Notes under the pieces: generated by a model
What the model was told of the DNA's origin: nothing
Database searches by the model: none
The model's input: the letters and a program-made list of their open reading frames with translations, nothing else
Position numbers and translations under genes: made by a program
NCBI GenBank assembly: GCA_963920635.1
Contig: OY987298.1
Span: forward strand, 110,117,309-110,181,308
Direction: 5' to 3'
Length of the DNA stretch: 64,000 nucleotides
Origin: Pseudeuparius sepicola
Lineage: Eukaryota; Arthropoda; Insecta; Coleoptera; Anthribidae
Part shown: piece by piece, positions 12,003 to 24,842 of the stretch
Position numbering within the stretch: position 1 is the first letter of the stretch
Layout: every line of letters starts with the position of its first letter

Positions 12003-13022
12003 GGGGCTAACCAGGGACTCCTTAAAATAAGGGGACCCAGCATTTCACAGTCTATCACATAGGAAAAGTGAAGCCTTGAGGGGAAGTTTGTTTTCTGTTG
12101 ACTCCAAGGAGACCACAAGGGGGCTGGTACAGGGTTATGTTATATGTCAGTGTCCAACTGCCATCAGGTTTTATGAGAAATGCCAGTGCCATAGATTCTA
12201 AAGGAGGCAAAAAATTTTCCATCATAATTCACAATTTTTAAGTTTTCTAACTTCCAGATGATACTCAGATGTGACAATTATAAAGGTAATGCGGCCGCCT
12301 ATAGTAGTCCCAATAAATGCAACCAGATTTTTCCTGTATCGCCTTTAGTAATCATTACGTGGGCATTACGTATAAGTAGGTAGTTCAAAACAAAAATCGT
12401 ATTTCGTAAATTTTAAATTATTAAAGCAGGTAGCTTCAGTCAGGTCTTTTTTTAAAGAGTTTTTATCTACGGCTACAAGTTTATTTTAAGTTTGTGAGGT
12501 ACCTTGGGAGAGAAATAAAATTACAAAAATTTTATAATGAACACCGAGAAAAACTACCATGATTATAACTACTAGACCTAATCTTATTAGTCCATCCTGA
12601 AATCTGTGAAAGTTCTTTGGCTAGATACATCCAACAAGGAAATAAAGTTAAAGTATACATATTACAAATGGATTTAGGAACCTGGTAACAAGGTGCAATA
12701 GCGACAAATTCTTAAATAAGCAAAATCGGCACTGACTTACCATACTTATTACTTAAATTCGTGGAAATAATTGCTGGAAATCAATTTCAACTATAAAATA
12801 AATTTATTTCATTTGACAGTTGCCATATTCTTCACTTATAGAGACAACATTGTCAGGTTTTTAGAAATCATGGAAACCGTTATTAATTTTTGCTAACAAT
12901 CAAAGTACCAATAAAATGGCATACTTGGCATCACTGATACCAACCATTAGAATGAGGAAAGAATAGGCCTCAGTTTGGAAAGTATAATGCTGGGTCCCCT
13001 TACTTTAAAGAGTCGCTGGGAC
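12003..13022. mobile_element. MITE-like element with ~45-bp inverted ends
   Basis: The left end reads GGCTAACCAGGGACTC then TAAGGGGACCCAGCAT; the right end is the complement, ATGCTGGGTCCCCTTA then GTCGCTGGGACTAACC. No convincing target duplication was seen, so the superfamily stays open; hAT is possible. Confidence 0.55.
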
Positions 13023-14790
13023 TAACCCAGTGTGATATCTCTAGGAAATCAACCAAAATTCGTTGATGTGCTGAAGTTGTCTCCATTTTTGTTTGATTTT
13101 GGCTGTTGTTTTCGTGCCTTCATAGCCTGAAGAATATCTGAAAACTGGAGTTTGATTTACTTCTTTTTTTAAAGCGAAAAAGACCCTCAGTACTGCTCAA
13201 AAAATTACCAATATCTCAGGGAAGGTGGTAGTACCTATACACTTTCCGGGTGGTAGCAAATATTAGTGGTTTACCTGAGGGGGAAGTCACTGTGGTATTT
13301 TAGTATACAATATAGTCGAGAAGTTTGTGGAAGTATATTGTATTTCTTGATAGTGGAAGTGCGCGGAATTTTACAGGAAGTGTACTTAGTATTTTGTGGA
13401 AGTTAATGGTACCTCAAGGAAATGTATGGTATATTCTCCAAAACAGTTGTACAATCAATCTGTCGAAAAAAAGGTGGGTAAATCAGGGAAATTCTGGGTA
13501 AGCCAAATTTTTCATTGTATTTACCCAAATTCTGTAACACTGCAAACTTCACTGCAATTTTGACAAAATTTTGGAATCGATTTATCTCGTTTCCTATTGG
13601 GCAGAGGAAAGAAGTTTGAGGACAAAAATTGTAGAGCTTGGGATTTGCAACATTTGACTGAACTTTCTGTTGTTCATTCCAAAAACGTAGAGAGGTCCAA
13701 AGAATCCAAAAAATAGTTTTTTTGATAATGGGGAACTTGAGCAATTTTTTTATTTCTTTAATATATGTATCTATCTATAGAAAGAGCACATACCAAATAT
13801 CAGCCCTCAAATCATAATATTTAATTCGCAATAAATAATTAAAGTTGTAACCGCAAGCTATTCATTTGAAACGACACGAAAAGTGCGGGAATGGTCGTGA
13901 CGACACGCCGCTAGATCAATCGGAAGGAAGTGACAGGAGTGACGGCTACACAGAATTAGAGAAGGGAGAATAAACAGTTCGGCACGCACTTCCAGAGGGC
14001 TCTGATGTAGGTCAAAAATAAGAACCGCCTAAAAGTCCAAATTTAACAAGCTCTTCTTTAACTAAATGATGAGGCCAAGGGACTAGTAATTAGTAGGTCC
14101 GGGTTCAATCCCACACGAAGCCTTAGTTATTTTTTTATTTTTTTTTATTATTACTGCATTGTACCTCTTATACATATCACTGATTATTTTTAGTAATAAA
14201 TGGGCAATGGTTATTATGAAAATTATTACTCACAATCTACTCCATACAGTGTATTTAAGTTCAAAGTACCTCCCTACACAATATGAAATTGTCGGTAGCA
14301 GGAAACATGTAATACATTGCTCGATTCATAAGCTCTTTTCGGCCTCGGAGATAGTTTTAAGACCCGAGGCAACACGGGCGTTAAACCACCTCTTCGGCCA
14401 AAAAAGTTCGCTTACGCATCTCTCAATGTAAATATCCATTTAATACAGCACACACTTTTCAAACGATATCAACAAGATATAGACTATAATAAAATGGATA
14501 GGCAAGGATATGATGTTCTCTTTGCTCTTTCTAAACAAAGCGTGTGTGGTGCCAAGGTTGGTATACATGTGCTTTCCATATTAGTTTATACATGGTGCTG
14601 CTGCCTACCAGAGGTGCCACCACCAATGAACTGCTTGACATCACAACTAAGGATGGTGCGTTACAAGAATGATTTGAATTATGCAGTTTTGAAAAATAAA
14701 AAAATGTGTTTTTTTGTGAACTGTGGTTCATTTAATGACAATAAATTATGTTTGTGAGTTATATTTTTTGAATTAAATTTTTGAATTGAT
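13023..14790. other. Intergenic with weak repeats
   Basis: Degenerate GGAAGT units recur at about 13328, 13352, 13374 and 13395. Positions 14070-14122 hold a tRNA B-box-like GGTTCAATCCC without a foldable tRNA around it. Nothing else is recognised. Confidence 0.35.
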
Positions 14791-15300
14791 TTCGAAATTT
14801 TTCGTTAATCTTCAGAAGATAATAATAGATCTTCTTTAATAACGGCTGTATTTATACAGTGAGGACGAGAAGGTTGGAACAAATTCGGTAAAATGTTGAG
14901 GTAGCGAATAAAAAAAAATCGATGAGACACGTCAAACATAATTTTTAATTGTGCACATTTGGGCATAAAACTTTTTCTTGTGACGTCATCCAGTTCACAG
15001 ATATGACGTCATCGACATTTTTTTTAAATGGCAACCCCACTTTTTTATAACGTCATTAGAAAGGGGACGTTTTTCTGCGTACAGAAGTATACATTTTAGG
15101 GTAGGTTACATGACAACATTTCTGAGAAAAAAAATATTTTAATGAATTCTTAGGATAAACTGAGAAAAAAAATGTAGTTATATATTAACCAACACTATTT
15201 TAGCGAAGGCCAAAAATATGGCCGAAAGCTTGGTTCATTGTAAAGAATAAATAGCAAATGATTTTGGCTGAAATACCCGTTATTTTACTTCATCAATCTT
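14791..15300. repeat. Inverted partner of the 7895-8060 repeat
   Basis: Positions 15188-15293 are the reverse complement of 7940-8050 (GGCCAAAAATATGGCCGAAA core, then GAAATACCCGTTATTTTAC). The CTGA of the CTGACGA block is missing here. Positions 14815-14860 also match 7893-7925 in direct orientation. Confidence 0.6.
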
Positions 15301-16133
15301 CAGAAGCATAACACTTGTTCAACAATTTATGAATAACATTATTCAAGAAATAGTCTTGAAAAAAAAAGAAATCCCATCCAATTTTAATTCGACTTGCTGT
15401 AACTCAGAATTAGAGACTAATTTTGTGGAAATGAGATAAAATACCCACCAGTAACAAAATACCAAAAATTCGGGTTTCCCGGAATTTTTTCGATCTCCAG
15501 TGACAGTATGACTGTACTATTTTGCATCACTTCCTCAATTTTTCATTGTATTTCAGGTTTCAAGTTTATTTATTCTTTCTACACCGCTTGGATCTCAATG
15601 CGCAGAGCAGGCGGGAAGAGCCAGTTGTTTGAAATCGTTGTATTCAGGGTTGTGCGGTATTATAAGTACTTATTCGTTCTTCAGTGTTTAGTTAAAATAT
15701 AAGAAATTGAACTTGGTGGTGTTTTGGGAGTTCTCTTGGTTTTCCATGGAGCTACAGTTTTAGTTTTTACCGTTTTATGTATGTACAGGGTCTGTCAAGG
15801 AAGAATCCCACCCCCCTTTACTTTTTAATTTTTCAAGATAGAAAAAAACGTTTCAAATGAAAGTTGTGGGGAATATTATATTGTTTGATAGTGTCAACCT
15901 TTTTTTATATAGGGTTGTGAAAAAAAAGTAGGGCAAACCAAACTTTTAATTTTTTATGGAAACACCCTGCATATTTTTATATTTTTGGAATATATTATGT
16001 CATATATTTGTGTCACTCGTTTGAAAGTTACAGAGTGTTGAAACATCGATTTTTGGGAAGTTGCATCGTTTACCCTTCGTGATGTCCACTTGTATATTAA
16101 TTTAAAAGACCTCTATTTTGACCCATTTTTTAG
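15301..16133. other. Sequence upstream of the first GMPPA exon found
   Basis: Positions 15783-15980 look like a remnant of a mariner-type MITE (TACAGGGTCTGTCAAGG and a later AACACCCTGCA). No exon for the GMPPA N-terminus was found here or elsewhere upstream. Confidence 0.4.
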
Positions 16134-16305
16134 GTATCTTCAGGAATTTAATGCTTTGGGTACTGCTGGTGGCTTGTACCACTTTCGAGACCAGATAAGA
16201 TGTGGAAATCCAGATGCATTTTTTGTCATGAATGGAGATGTGTGTGCAGATTTTCCACTTGACGAATTAAAATCGCTTCATAAAAATATATCCAATAATG
16301 CACTG
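16134..16305 (+). CDS. GMPPA: GMPPA exon (first one found): nucleotidyltransferase core
   Basis: The acceptor is TTTTTTAG; the first G completes an Arg codon. It encodes [18 protein letters not shown] and [13 protein letters not shown] and ends in CTG before GTACGT. The MNGDVC segment is where active pyrophosphorylases carry the metal-binding Asp. Confidence 0.92.
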
Positions 16306-19300
16306 GTACGTGTGTTACTATAAGTAATTTTGAGAATCCATAAAGTACCTATGTGTAAGGGACACATTGTAGTTGGAGAGAAGTTGGAAATTGGGTTTTT
16401 TCTTGTAGTTACTTTTAGAAAATGTGTTTACTTCTGCTGTTAACATTGTTTCTAGTTTATTTATTGCTTGTAATAAAATAGTTATCCTAACACCTATAGG
16501 TTACTGTTATGGCTACAGAAGCTACAAGACAACAATCTCTGAATTATGGCTGCATAGTAATGAATAAACAAACTCAAGAAGTTACACACTACGTTGAAAA
16601 GCCCAGTTCATATGTTTCTTCATTAATAAATTGTGGTATTTACATGTTCTCTGTGGATATTTTTAATACTATTGGAGAGGCTTTTAAATCTAAACAACAA
16701 GACTATTACAGGTGAATCTCAGCAACTATACTTAAAATAAAATGTTGCTAATTCTTGTGTGATTTTTAGAAATGGCAATGGCATGAATACTAAAGAATCC
16801 GGCCACATTCAGCTGGAACAGGAAATCCTTGCCAAGTTAACAGGAACAGGCAGAATGTTTGTGTTGCAGACGGCGAAGTGGTGGTCACAAGTGAAAACTG
16901 CGAGTTCGGCAATTTATGCCAACAGACACTATCTAGAATTATATAGGACGAAACACCCAGATAGGTTATCAAAAGTGGACGATAACACTTGCACAATTTA
17001 TCCAGATGTGTATATTGATTCTACAGCAACCATCCATCCCACTGCAGTTGTGAGTCATGACATTTTGAAATTTATATGGAATAAAAGTAAAATACTGGGT
17101 TTTACTTTGTTAAATTTCGTGTTTTGGTTTATGTTTCCTCTAGGCAATACCTTTTTGCCCAGTTTGAACTATCTTTTGGTCCAATCTCTATATTTACGTA
17201 ATGCGTATTTCATATATAATATAATTAAATATTTAATATTGTACAGTCAAACCCAGCTATAATGGCCATGAGATATAAAGAACACTTGGTTATAACAAAT
17301 GAATTTGAAATACCAGTCCAAATCCCTAGGAATCGCATATATTTTGTTTGGCTATAACGAACTTGGTTATAACTAGTGATGGGTAAATGTTCGGTCACAA
17401 TGTTTTCGTGATTGACTGGACAATCGTGACCGGTCATTTTGGGTCACGCAAGTGGACAAATTCAAAAGTTGCAAAAAAATGTGCCATTCGATCGGTCATA
17501 ATTTACTCATCAAAATGGTATAAAAAACTTATATAAATATAGTTACAGGAAAGTATTTCTCTTATAAATTGTAAATAATTGAAGATTCAATCTGTAACTT
17601 TCGAACTTTCATACATACGGTTTTACTCGTTTTAGTATACTATTTTTGATTTTGATTTCTAGATTCGTAAACTGTAAATTTACCCAGTATAATGCTAGGC
17701 AGTATGTTAATGTTGTACGATGTTTGTTTTGTTGATAAAGTCCCAAATTATACTTTCTTTGTTGGATTTTGGCATTCTTATTCCTTAATATTTGTTTTAC
17801 TATTGTTTATTGTTATTATTCTATTATTTATTTATTATATTTACATTTACTAATCGTATCCTAATCACGCTGCTTTTACTTTCCATTTCCAACAAGACCA
17901 ATAAACTGAGTAAACTAAGTCAATCATAAGGTATGAAATGTGAAAGTTCCTAAAAAATTGGCGTGAAATTTAAAATTTGGTCAAACCAGTCAACTCGACC
18001 GGTCAAGTTGACCATGTCCTTGACCACCTGGACAAGTTGCTTAATGACCTGACCGCCGAATGTTGTCTGACCGATAATTGTCCAGTCAAGATGACCGTGA
18101 CCAGTTGACTGCCAACATACCGCATTTTTCACCCACGGGACCTTTGAACTCAGTTATAATGAACTATCGAGAGATGGTTCTGGCTGAAGGTTGTTTTAGG
18201 GCCGCCCTAATGTTCAATTTCTAGGGTTACTGTTGATATCGTTTAGGTATAAGTCTTCTTCCTATTTTTTTATTTCAAATAATCCACCCAAAATTGCAGC
18301 TTTGTTTTGGCTTTACAGTGTGTCCCACTTGAGGGAAAAGCACCCCTCTAAAATTTTTATTTGGGCACCGATTTTCAAAAACTTTTTTTGTTGAATAGCT
18401 CTCAGAAAATGGCATTCGATGCACTATTCAATTTGTTTTTTTTTTTGGCTTTAGGACGAAACAACGGATTCTTGTTTAGGACCACTTGAAACTCTACAAA
18501 GTTTCATCTGGTTCCCATAAAGGATGTCCAAGAAAATAATTTTTAAAAGTTGCAATATATTTTTTAATAAACACGGTTGTTTTGATCTTTCTTGGCAAAA
18601 TGGCATTTTTATTTAGGAAACAAAATGTTATTATGATAATTCATGCGTTACTTGATTACGTAATCTGGAGTAAAGAATGTCGACTTTCTTGATAACTTAT
18701 TTATTTGCATCACAGATAATTTATTCAAGAAATATTATTGATATCAGAAGAAACCAAGGAAACTATTGATTTTATTCAAATAAATTAAATATTAGTTTGT
18801 TCAATTATACCACCATTGACAGATATGCATTTCTCAATTCGCCGTCTATTATTTTCAACCACTGGTCTGAGCTGCTCCCTAATGATTCCGTGACAAGCTT
18901 ACAGTTTGTTCTTAATTGTTAACCACAGGTTACTCACCGCTTTTACAATATCGTGGTCGTGGAGGAAGGTTTGGCTTGGTTCTTACCCAGAAAATGAGAT
19001 CGTGGTGACAAGTATCCTTGATGACATCCTTTGCAAAACTTATTGCTGATGGGGTATGGGGATCGCGTAGTGAGTAATCGCAATGAAATTGCAGATGCTT
19101 TTGCAGTCATTTCCAGACATGCTACTTTATTACTCTGCCAACATTGATGAGATTCTACCTGTCTGGTCTGCCGCCTTCCTTTTTGGTTGTCGTGACTGTC
19201 ATGATCGTGTCAGTCTGGCAGTTCTCCAAACTTATCCCTGTACACAAGAAAGGTGACAGATCCGACATAACAAACTATAGAGGTATATCAATTAAACCGA

Positions 19301-22300
19301 AATCCCTTGACTCTATCTTAACTGATGAACTCTTTGCTACTTATAAACACTAAATTTCACCTAATCAACAAGGTTTTTACCAGGGGCATTCAATGGCGAC
19401 TAACCTGAGTATTTTTTTACTTACAGGTGCACTTTTATTTATTTATTTATTTGTTTTTATCACAATTCATGTCATGGTAACCAGCAAACAGCAAACTTTG
19501 ATTGATAGTGTTTTTCCACCTTCGCAAATTCAGCAACCAGTCGGTGATTTTAGGATTATAGTTCCAAGTTTTTTAATAAGCGACTAAGTGCGAAAAAAAT
19601 TAGGAGGTGATTGCTTTTTTAAAAATAACGGGGGTTTCATATAAAATTTTTCGATTTTGCAAGTTGTGTTGCTGTTTATGTTTATGTATATGACATACCC
19701 AAATAAGCATTTTACCTAAAAACGCGATTTGGTTAGTGAGATCCACACAACAAATTTAATTTTTTTAGTGTGAATCGTTTTTGAAAAAAGTCGATAATGT
19801 TGTGATTTTAGTTCTTTTTGATTCAAATAACTCAGGCCATAACATATCCAAAAATGGTAAAAAAACCTTTTAAAACAAAAAAGTAATTAAGCATTAAAAA
19901 GGTTCCCATTTAAATTCACTCACAAGACATGGTTTTACAAAATTTAAACTATCAATTTTAATTTTGTTCCTTTTCAACGACCTGAAATACATTAGTTTTG
20001 AAAAATACCCCCTTTTCCGTACGCCATTGAGTTTGACCCGCTTTGCATAGTTCTTTTTTATTCAAATAACTTGGGCCGACATGTCCAAAAACGATAAAAA
20101 AACCTTTGAAAATAAAAAAATATGTATATAACACATTATAAAAAAAGTTTAACAAAAAAATTAAAACCAACTTTAAAAATTTGCCCGTATGCACACTCCC
20201 ATAAAAATAAAAAAAAAAACAAAAAATAACACCGACTTCACAAATTTGCCCGTATGCACATTCAACTAAAATTTTAGAAATATTTTTCTCTTTCCAAATT
20301 GAGTTATCTTTGGATTTGGTGACAGTCAAGGCAAGGAATTTAAATCTATTTAGATATGAAAACATCATATCCTACATACATCAGTGTGACAGTAAGCTTT
20401 TTACTGTCACCGACTCCAAAGATAACTCAATTTAAAATTGAATTGAATAGAATTTGTTATGAAACCCTCGATGTGATTCATGAACCACAGTGAGATTTGT
20501 TCTGTACCTGGAAAGATCGACAGTGCTCGAAAACAATTATTTTATGGCAATTTTGCATTTTCGTCTTGCAGCTGGGCCCCAACGTCAGCATCGGCCCAGG
20601 CGTGACGGTCGGTGCTGGGGTGCGCATCAGGGAAAGCATCATCCTGGCCGAAGCTAACATAGAGGAACGCAGCCTCGTGCTGTACAGCATAGTTGGGCGG
20701 GGCTCTAGGGTCGGCCGCTGGGCGAGGGTTGAGGGGACGCCGTCAGATCCCGACCCAAACAAGCCGTTTGCCAAGATGGAGAACCCGCCGCTGTTTAACA
20801 ACGACGGCAGGTTGAACCCGTCAATCACAATATTAGGTGAGTCGTGGCGAGGTGCGAGTTGAATTCGTGATGTCATCGTCGAAGGCGGACATTATCCATC
20901 GTAATTTCATAGTAAATTATTGCTCTTAAAGCTCAAGAAGCATTCCACAGAAAGAAAATTTAACAAAAAGATTATATTGCTATAAAGAAGAATCATTAAT
21001 AATTATTGTTTTTGATTTAAGCTGACAGAGGATTTATGACACAGGCTTCCTTGTGTCCTCGGATGTGGGTCTAAATACAGCGATATCCATAACTTACTGC
21101 CATCCGATACAGGGCGAAATTCTATTTATAAAATTATGGGACTTGTGTTTTGTCTCTTCGTGCAGAAGTCCTTAACCCTTTCGCTACCGACCCGCTTCAA
21201 ACGTTTAGTGTCACCATTCCCAGCCAATTTACATGGCTACATACCCACCGTCGTATATATACGTCAGGCATAAAAAAAAATGCAGAAAAGTGCAGCTGAT
21301 ACTCTTTAAATATAAATTTTTATATTCGTGTATCTTTTTGAACAATTCATATATTTTTAACAAATAAACTCCACACTTATGCAGTGTTCAACTACAGAAT
21401 AGGATAGAATCATGACTTACGAAATTCCAGCAATGCAGCGAGAGTAAGGGTTTCATTCGCTACAGGCGCTGGCTAAATGACTTATTAATATGGCGTTGAG
21501 TGTGGAGGCTTTGTATCAGTGCCGGATATGTAAGGCACTGGGTCTGGATGCACGTTAATGGTGTTGGATATTTTCGGCAGTGGGTGCGCAGGCACGGCAA
21601 AAAAAATACTGTCGCATATATATATATATATATATATATATAATTCAAGTTAACAAAAGAAAAAATTAGTAACCGCATACACGTGTTTCATGCTATTTGG
21701 CAATCATCAGTACGGTGTAACATTAACCAAATCAAAGATAGGAATGATTTGGGAAGCAACAAATGAAGTCCAGGCAGGAGCCAACAGCACATTTGCAGCT
21801 TAAGTCAGCACATCCCCTATTTTGGGGCTTGTACTAACATCGCCACGGAGGCTGCTAAAGCGACCTGCGTGGAAATCTTCATAACCCAAGATACAATGAC
21901 AATAAGGATGTAAGATTAGCGAGTGTAAATGTAACAGTTACAAGAAAAGGTGATAATGGGCAAACACTCAAGTTAACAAAAGAGTGTTTGCCCATTATCA
22001 CCTTTTCTTGTAATTATTACATTTACACTCGCTAATCTTACATCCTTATTGTCATTGTATCTTGGGTTATGAAGATTTCCACGCAGGTCGCTTTAGCAGC
22101 CTCCGTGGCGATGTTAGTACAAGCCCCAAAATAGGGGATGTGCTGACTGAAGCTGCAAATGTGCTGTTGGCTCCTGCCTGGACTTCATTTGTTGCTTCCC
22201 AAATCATTCCTATCTTTGATTTGGTTAATGTTACACCGTACTGATGATTGCCAAATAGCATGAAACACGTGTATGCGGTTACTAATTTTTTCTTTTGTTA

Positions 22301-22366
22301 ACTTGAGTGTTTGCCCATTATCACCTTTTCTTGTAATTGTTACATTTACACTCGCTAATCTTACAT

Positions 22367-22402
<36 letters not shown>

Positions 22403-24806
22403 AGGATGTAAGATTAGCGAGTGTAAATGTAACAGTTACAAGAAAAGGTGATAATGGGCAAACACTCAAAGTTAACAAAAAGAAAAAACTAGTAACCGCA
22501 TACACGTGTTTCATGCTATTTGGCAATCATCAGTACGGTGTAACATTAACCAAATCAAAGATAGGCATGATTTGGGAAGCAACAAATGAAGTCCAGGCAG
22601 GAGCCAACAGCACATTTGCAGCTTCAGTCAGCACATCCCCTATTTTGGGGCTTGTACTAACATCGCCACGGAGGCTGCTAAAGCGACCTGCGTGGAAATA
22701 TTCATAACCCAAGATACAATGACAATAAGGATGTAAGATTAGCGAGTGTAAATGTAACAATTACAAGAAAAGGTGATAATGGGCAAACACTCAAAGTTAA
22801 CAAAAAGAAAAAACTAGTAACCGCATACACGTGTTTCATGCTATTTGGCAATCATCAGTACGGTGTAACATTAACCAAATCAAAAGATAGGCATGATTTG
22901 GGAAGCAACAAATGAAGTCCAGGCAGGAGCCAACAGCACATTTGCAGCTTCAGTCAGCACATCCCCTATTTTGGGGCTTGTACTAACATCGCCACGGAGG
23001 CTGCTAAAGCGACCTGCGTGGAAATATTCATAACCCAAGATACAATGACAATAAGGATGTAAGATTAGCGAGTGTAAATGTAACAATTACAAGAAAAGGT
23101 GATAATGGGCAAACACTCAAAGTTAACAAAAAGAAAAAACTAGTAACCGCATACACGTGTTTCATGCTATTTGGCAATCATCAGTACGGTGTAACATTAA
23201 CCAAATCAAAAGATAGGCATGATTTGGGAAGCAACAAATGAAGTCCAGGCAGGAGCCAACAGCACATTTGCAGCTTCAGTCAGCACATCCCCTATTTTGG
23301 GGCTTGTACTAACATCGCCACGGAGGCTGCTAAAGCGACCTGCGTGGAAATATTCATAACCCAAGATACAATGACAATAAGGATGTAAGATTAGCGAGTG
23401 TAAATGTAACAATTACAAGAAAAGGTGATAATGGGCAAACACTCAAAGTTAACAAAAAGAAAAAACTAGTAACCGCATACACGTGTTTCATGCTATTTGG
23501 CAATCATCAGTACGGTGTAACATTAACCAAATCAAAAGATAGGCATGATTTGGGAAGCAACAAATGAAGTCCAGGCAGGAGCCAACAGCACATTTGCAGC
23601 TTCAGTCAGCACATCCCCTATTTTGGGGCTTGTACTAACATCGCCACGGAGGCTGCTAAAGCGACCTGCGTGGAAATATTCATAACCCAAGATACAATGA
23701 CAATAAGGATGTAAGATTAGCGAGTGTAAATGTAACAATTACAAGAAAAGGTGATAATGGGCAAACACTCAAAGTTAACAAAAAGAAAAAACTAGTAACC
23801 GCATACACGTGTTTCATGCTATTTGGCAATCATCAGTACGGTGTAACATTAACCAAATCAAAAGATAGGCATGATTTGGGAAGCAACAAATGAAGTCCAG
23901 GCAGGAGCCAACAGCACATTTGCAGCTTCAGTCAGCACATCCCCTATTTTGGGGCTTGTACTAACATCGCCACGGAGGCTGCTAAAGCGACCTGCGTGGA
24001 AATATTCATAACCCAAGATACAATGACAATAAGGATGTAAGATTAGCGAGTGTAAATGTAACAATTACAAGAAAAGGTGATAATGGGCAAACACTCAAAG
24101 TTAACAAAAAGAAAAAACTAGTAACCGCATACACGTGTTTCATGCTATTTGGCAATCATCAGTACGGTGTAACATTAACCAAATCATGGTTAATGTTACA
24201 CCGTACTGATGATTGCCAAATAGCATGAAACACGTGTATGCGGTTACTAGTTTTTTCTTTTTGTTAACTTTGAGTGTTTGCCCATTATCACCTTTTCTTG
24301 TAATTGTTACATTTACACTCGCTAATCTTACATCCTTATTGTCATTGTATCTTGGGTTATGAAGATTTCCACGCAGGTCGCTTTAGCAGCCTCCGTGGCG
24401 ATGTTAGTACAAGCCCCAAAATAGGGGATGTGCTGACTGAAGCTGCAAATGTGCTGTTGGCTCCTGCCTGGACTTCATTTGTTGCTTCCCAAATCATTCC
24501 TATCTTTGATTTGGTTAATGTTACACCGTACTGATGATTGCCAAATAGCATGAAACACGTGTATGCGGTTACTAGTTTTTTCTTTTTGTTAACTTTGAGT
24601 GTTTGCCCATTATCACCTTTTCTTGTAATTATTACATTTACACTCGCTAATCTTACATCCTTATTGTCATTGTATCTTGGGTTATGAAGATTTCCACGCA
24701 GGTCGCTTTAGCAGCCTCCGTGGCGATGTTAGTACAAGCCCCAAAATAGGGGATGTGCTGACTGAAGCTGCAAATGTGCTGTTATATATATATATATATA
24801 TATATG

Positions 24807-24842
<36 letters not shown>

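Larger units (their letters stand above)
17050..20571. other. GMPPA intron with TE fragments
   Basis: This 3.5-kb intron holds a Tigger-like end at 17244 with an inserted repeat to about 18135, mariner and LINE fragments at 18312-19430, and small duplications and a hairpin at 20145-20432. Confidence 0.7.

Noticed and set aside
14070..14122. tRNA gene around GGTTCAATCCC
   Set aside because: B-box-like string only; no cloverleaf or A box at the right distance.
20478..20876. 132-codon minus-strand frame
   Set aside because: Antisense shadow of the GC-rich GMPPA exon.
22062..24551. Repeated open frames of 60-76 codons on both strands, including [17 protein letters not shown]
   Set aside because: They repeat with the satellite unit, occur on both strands, and the 326-bp period is not a multiple of three; no coding signal.
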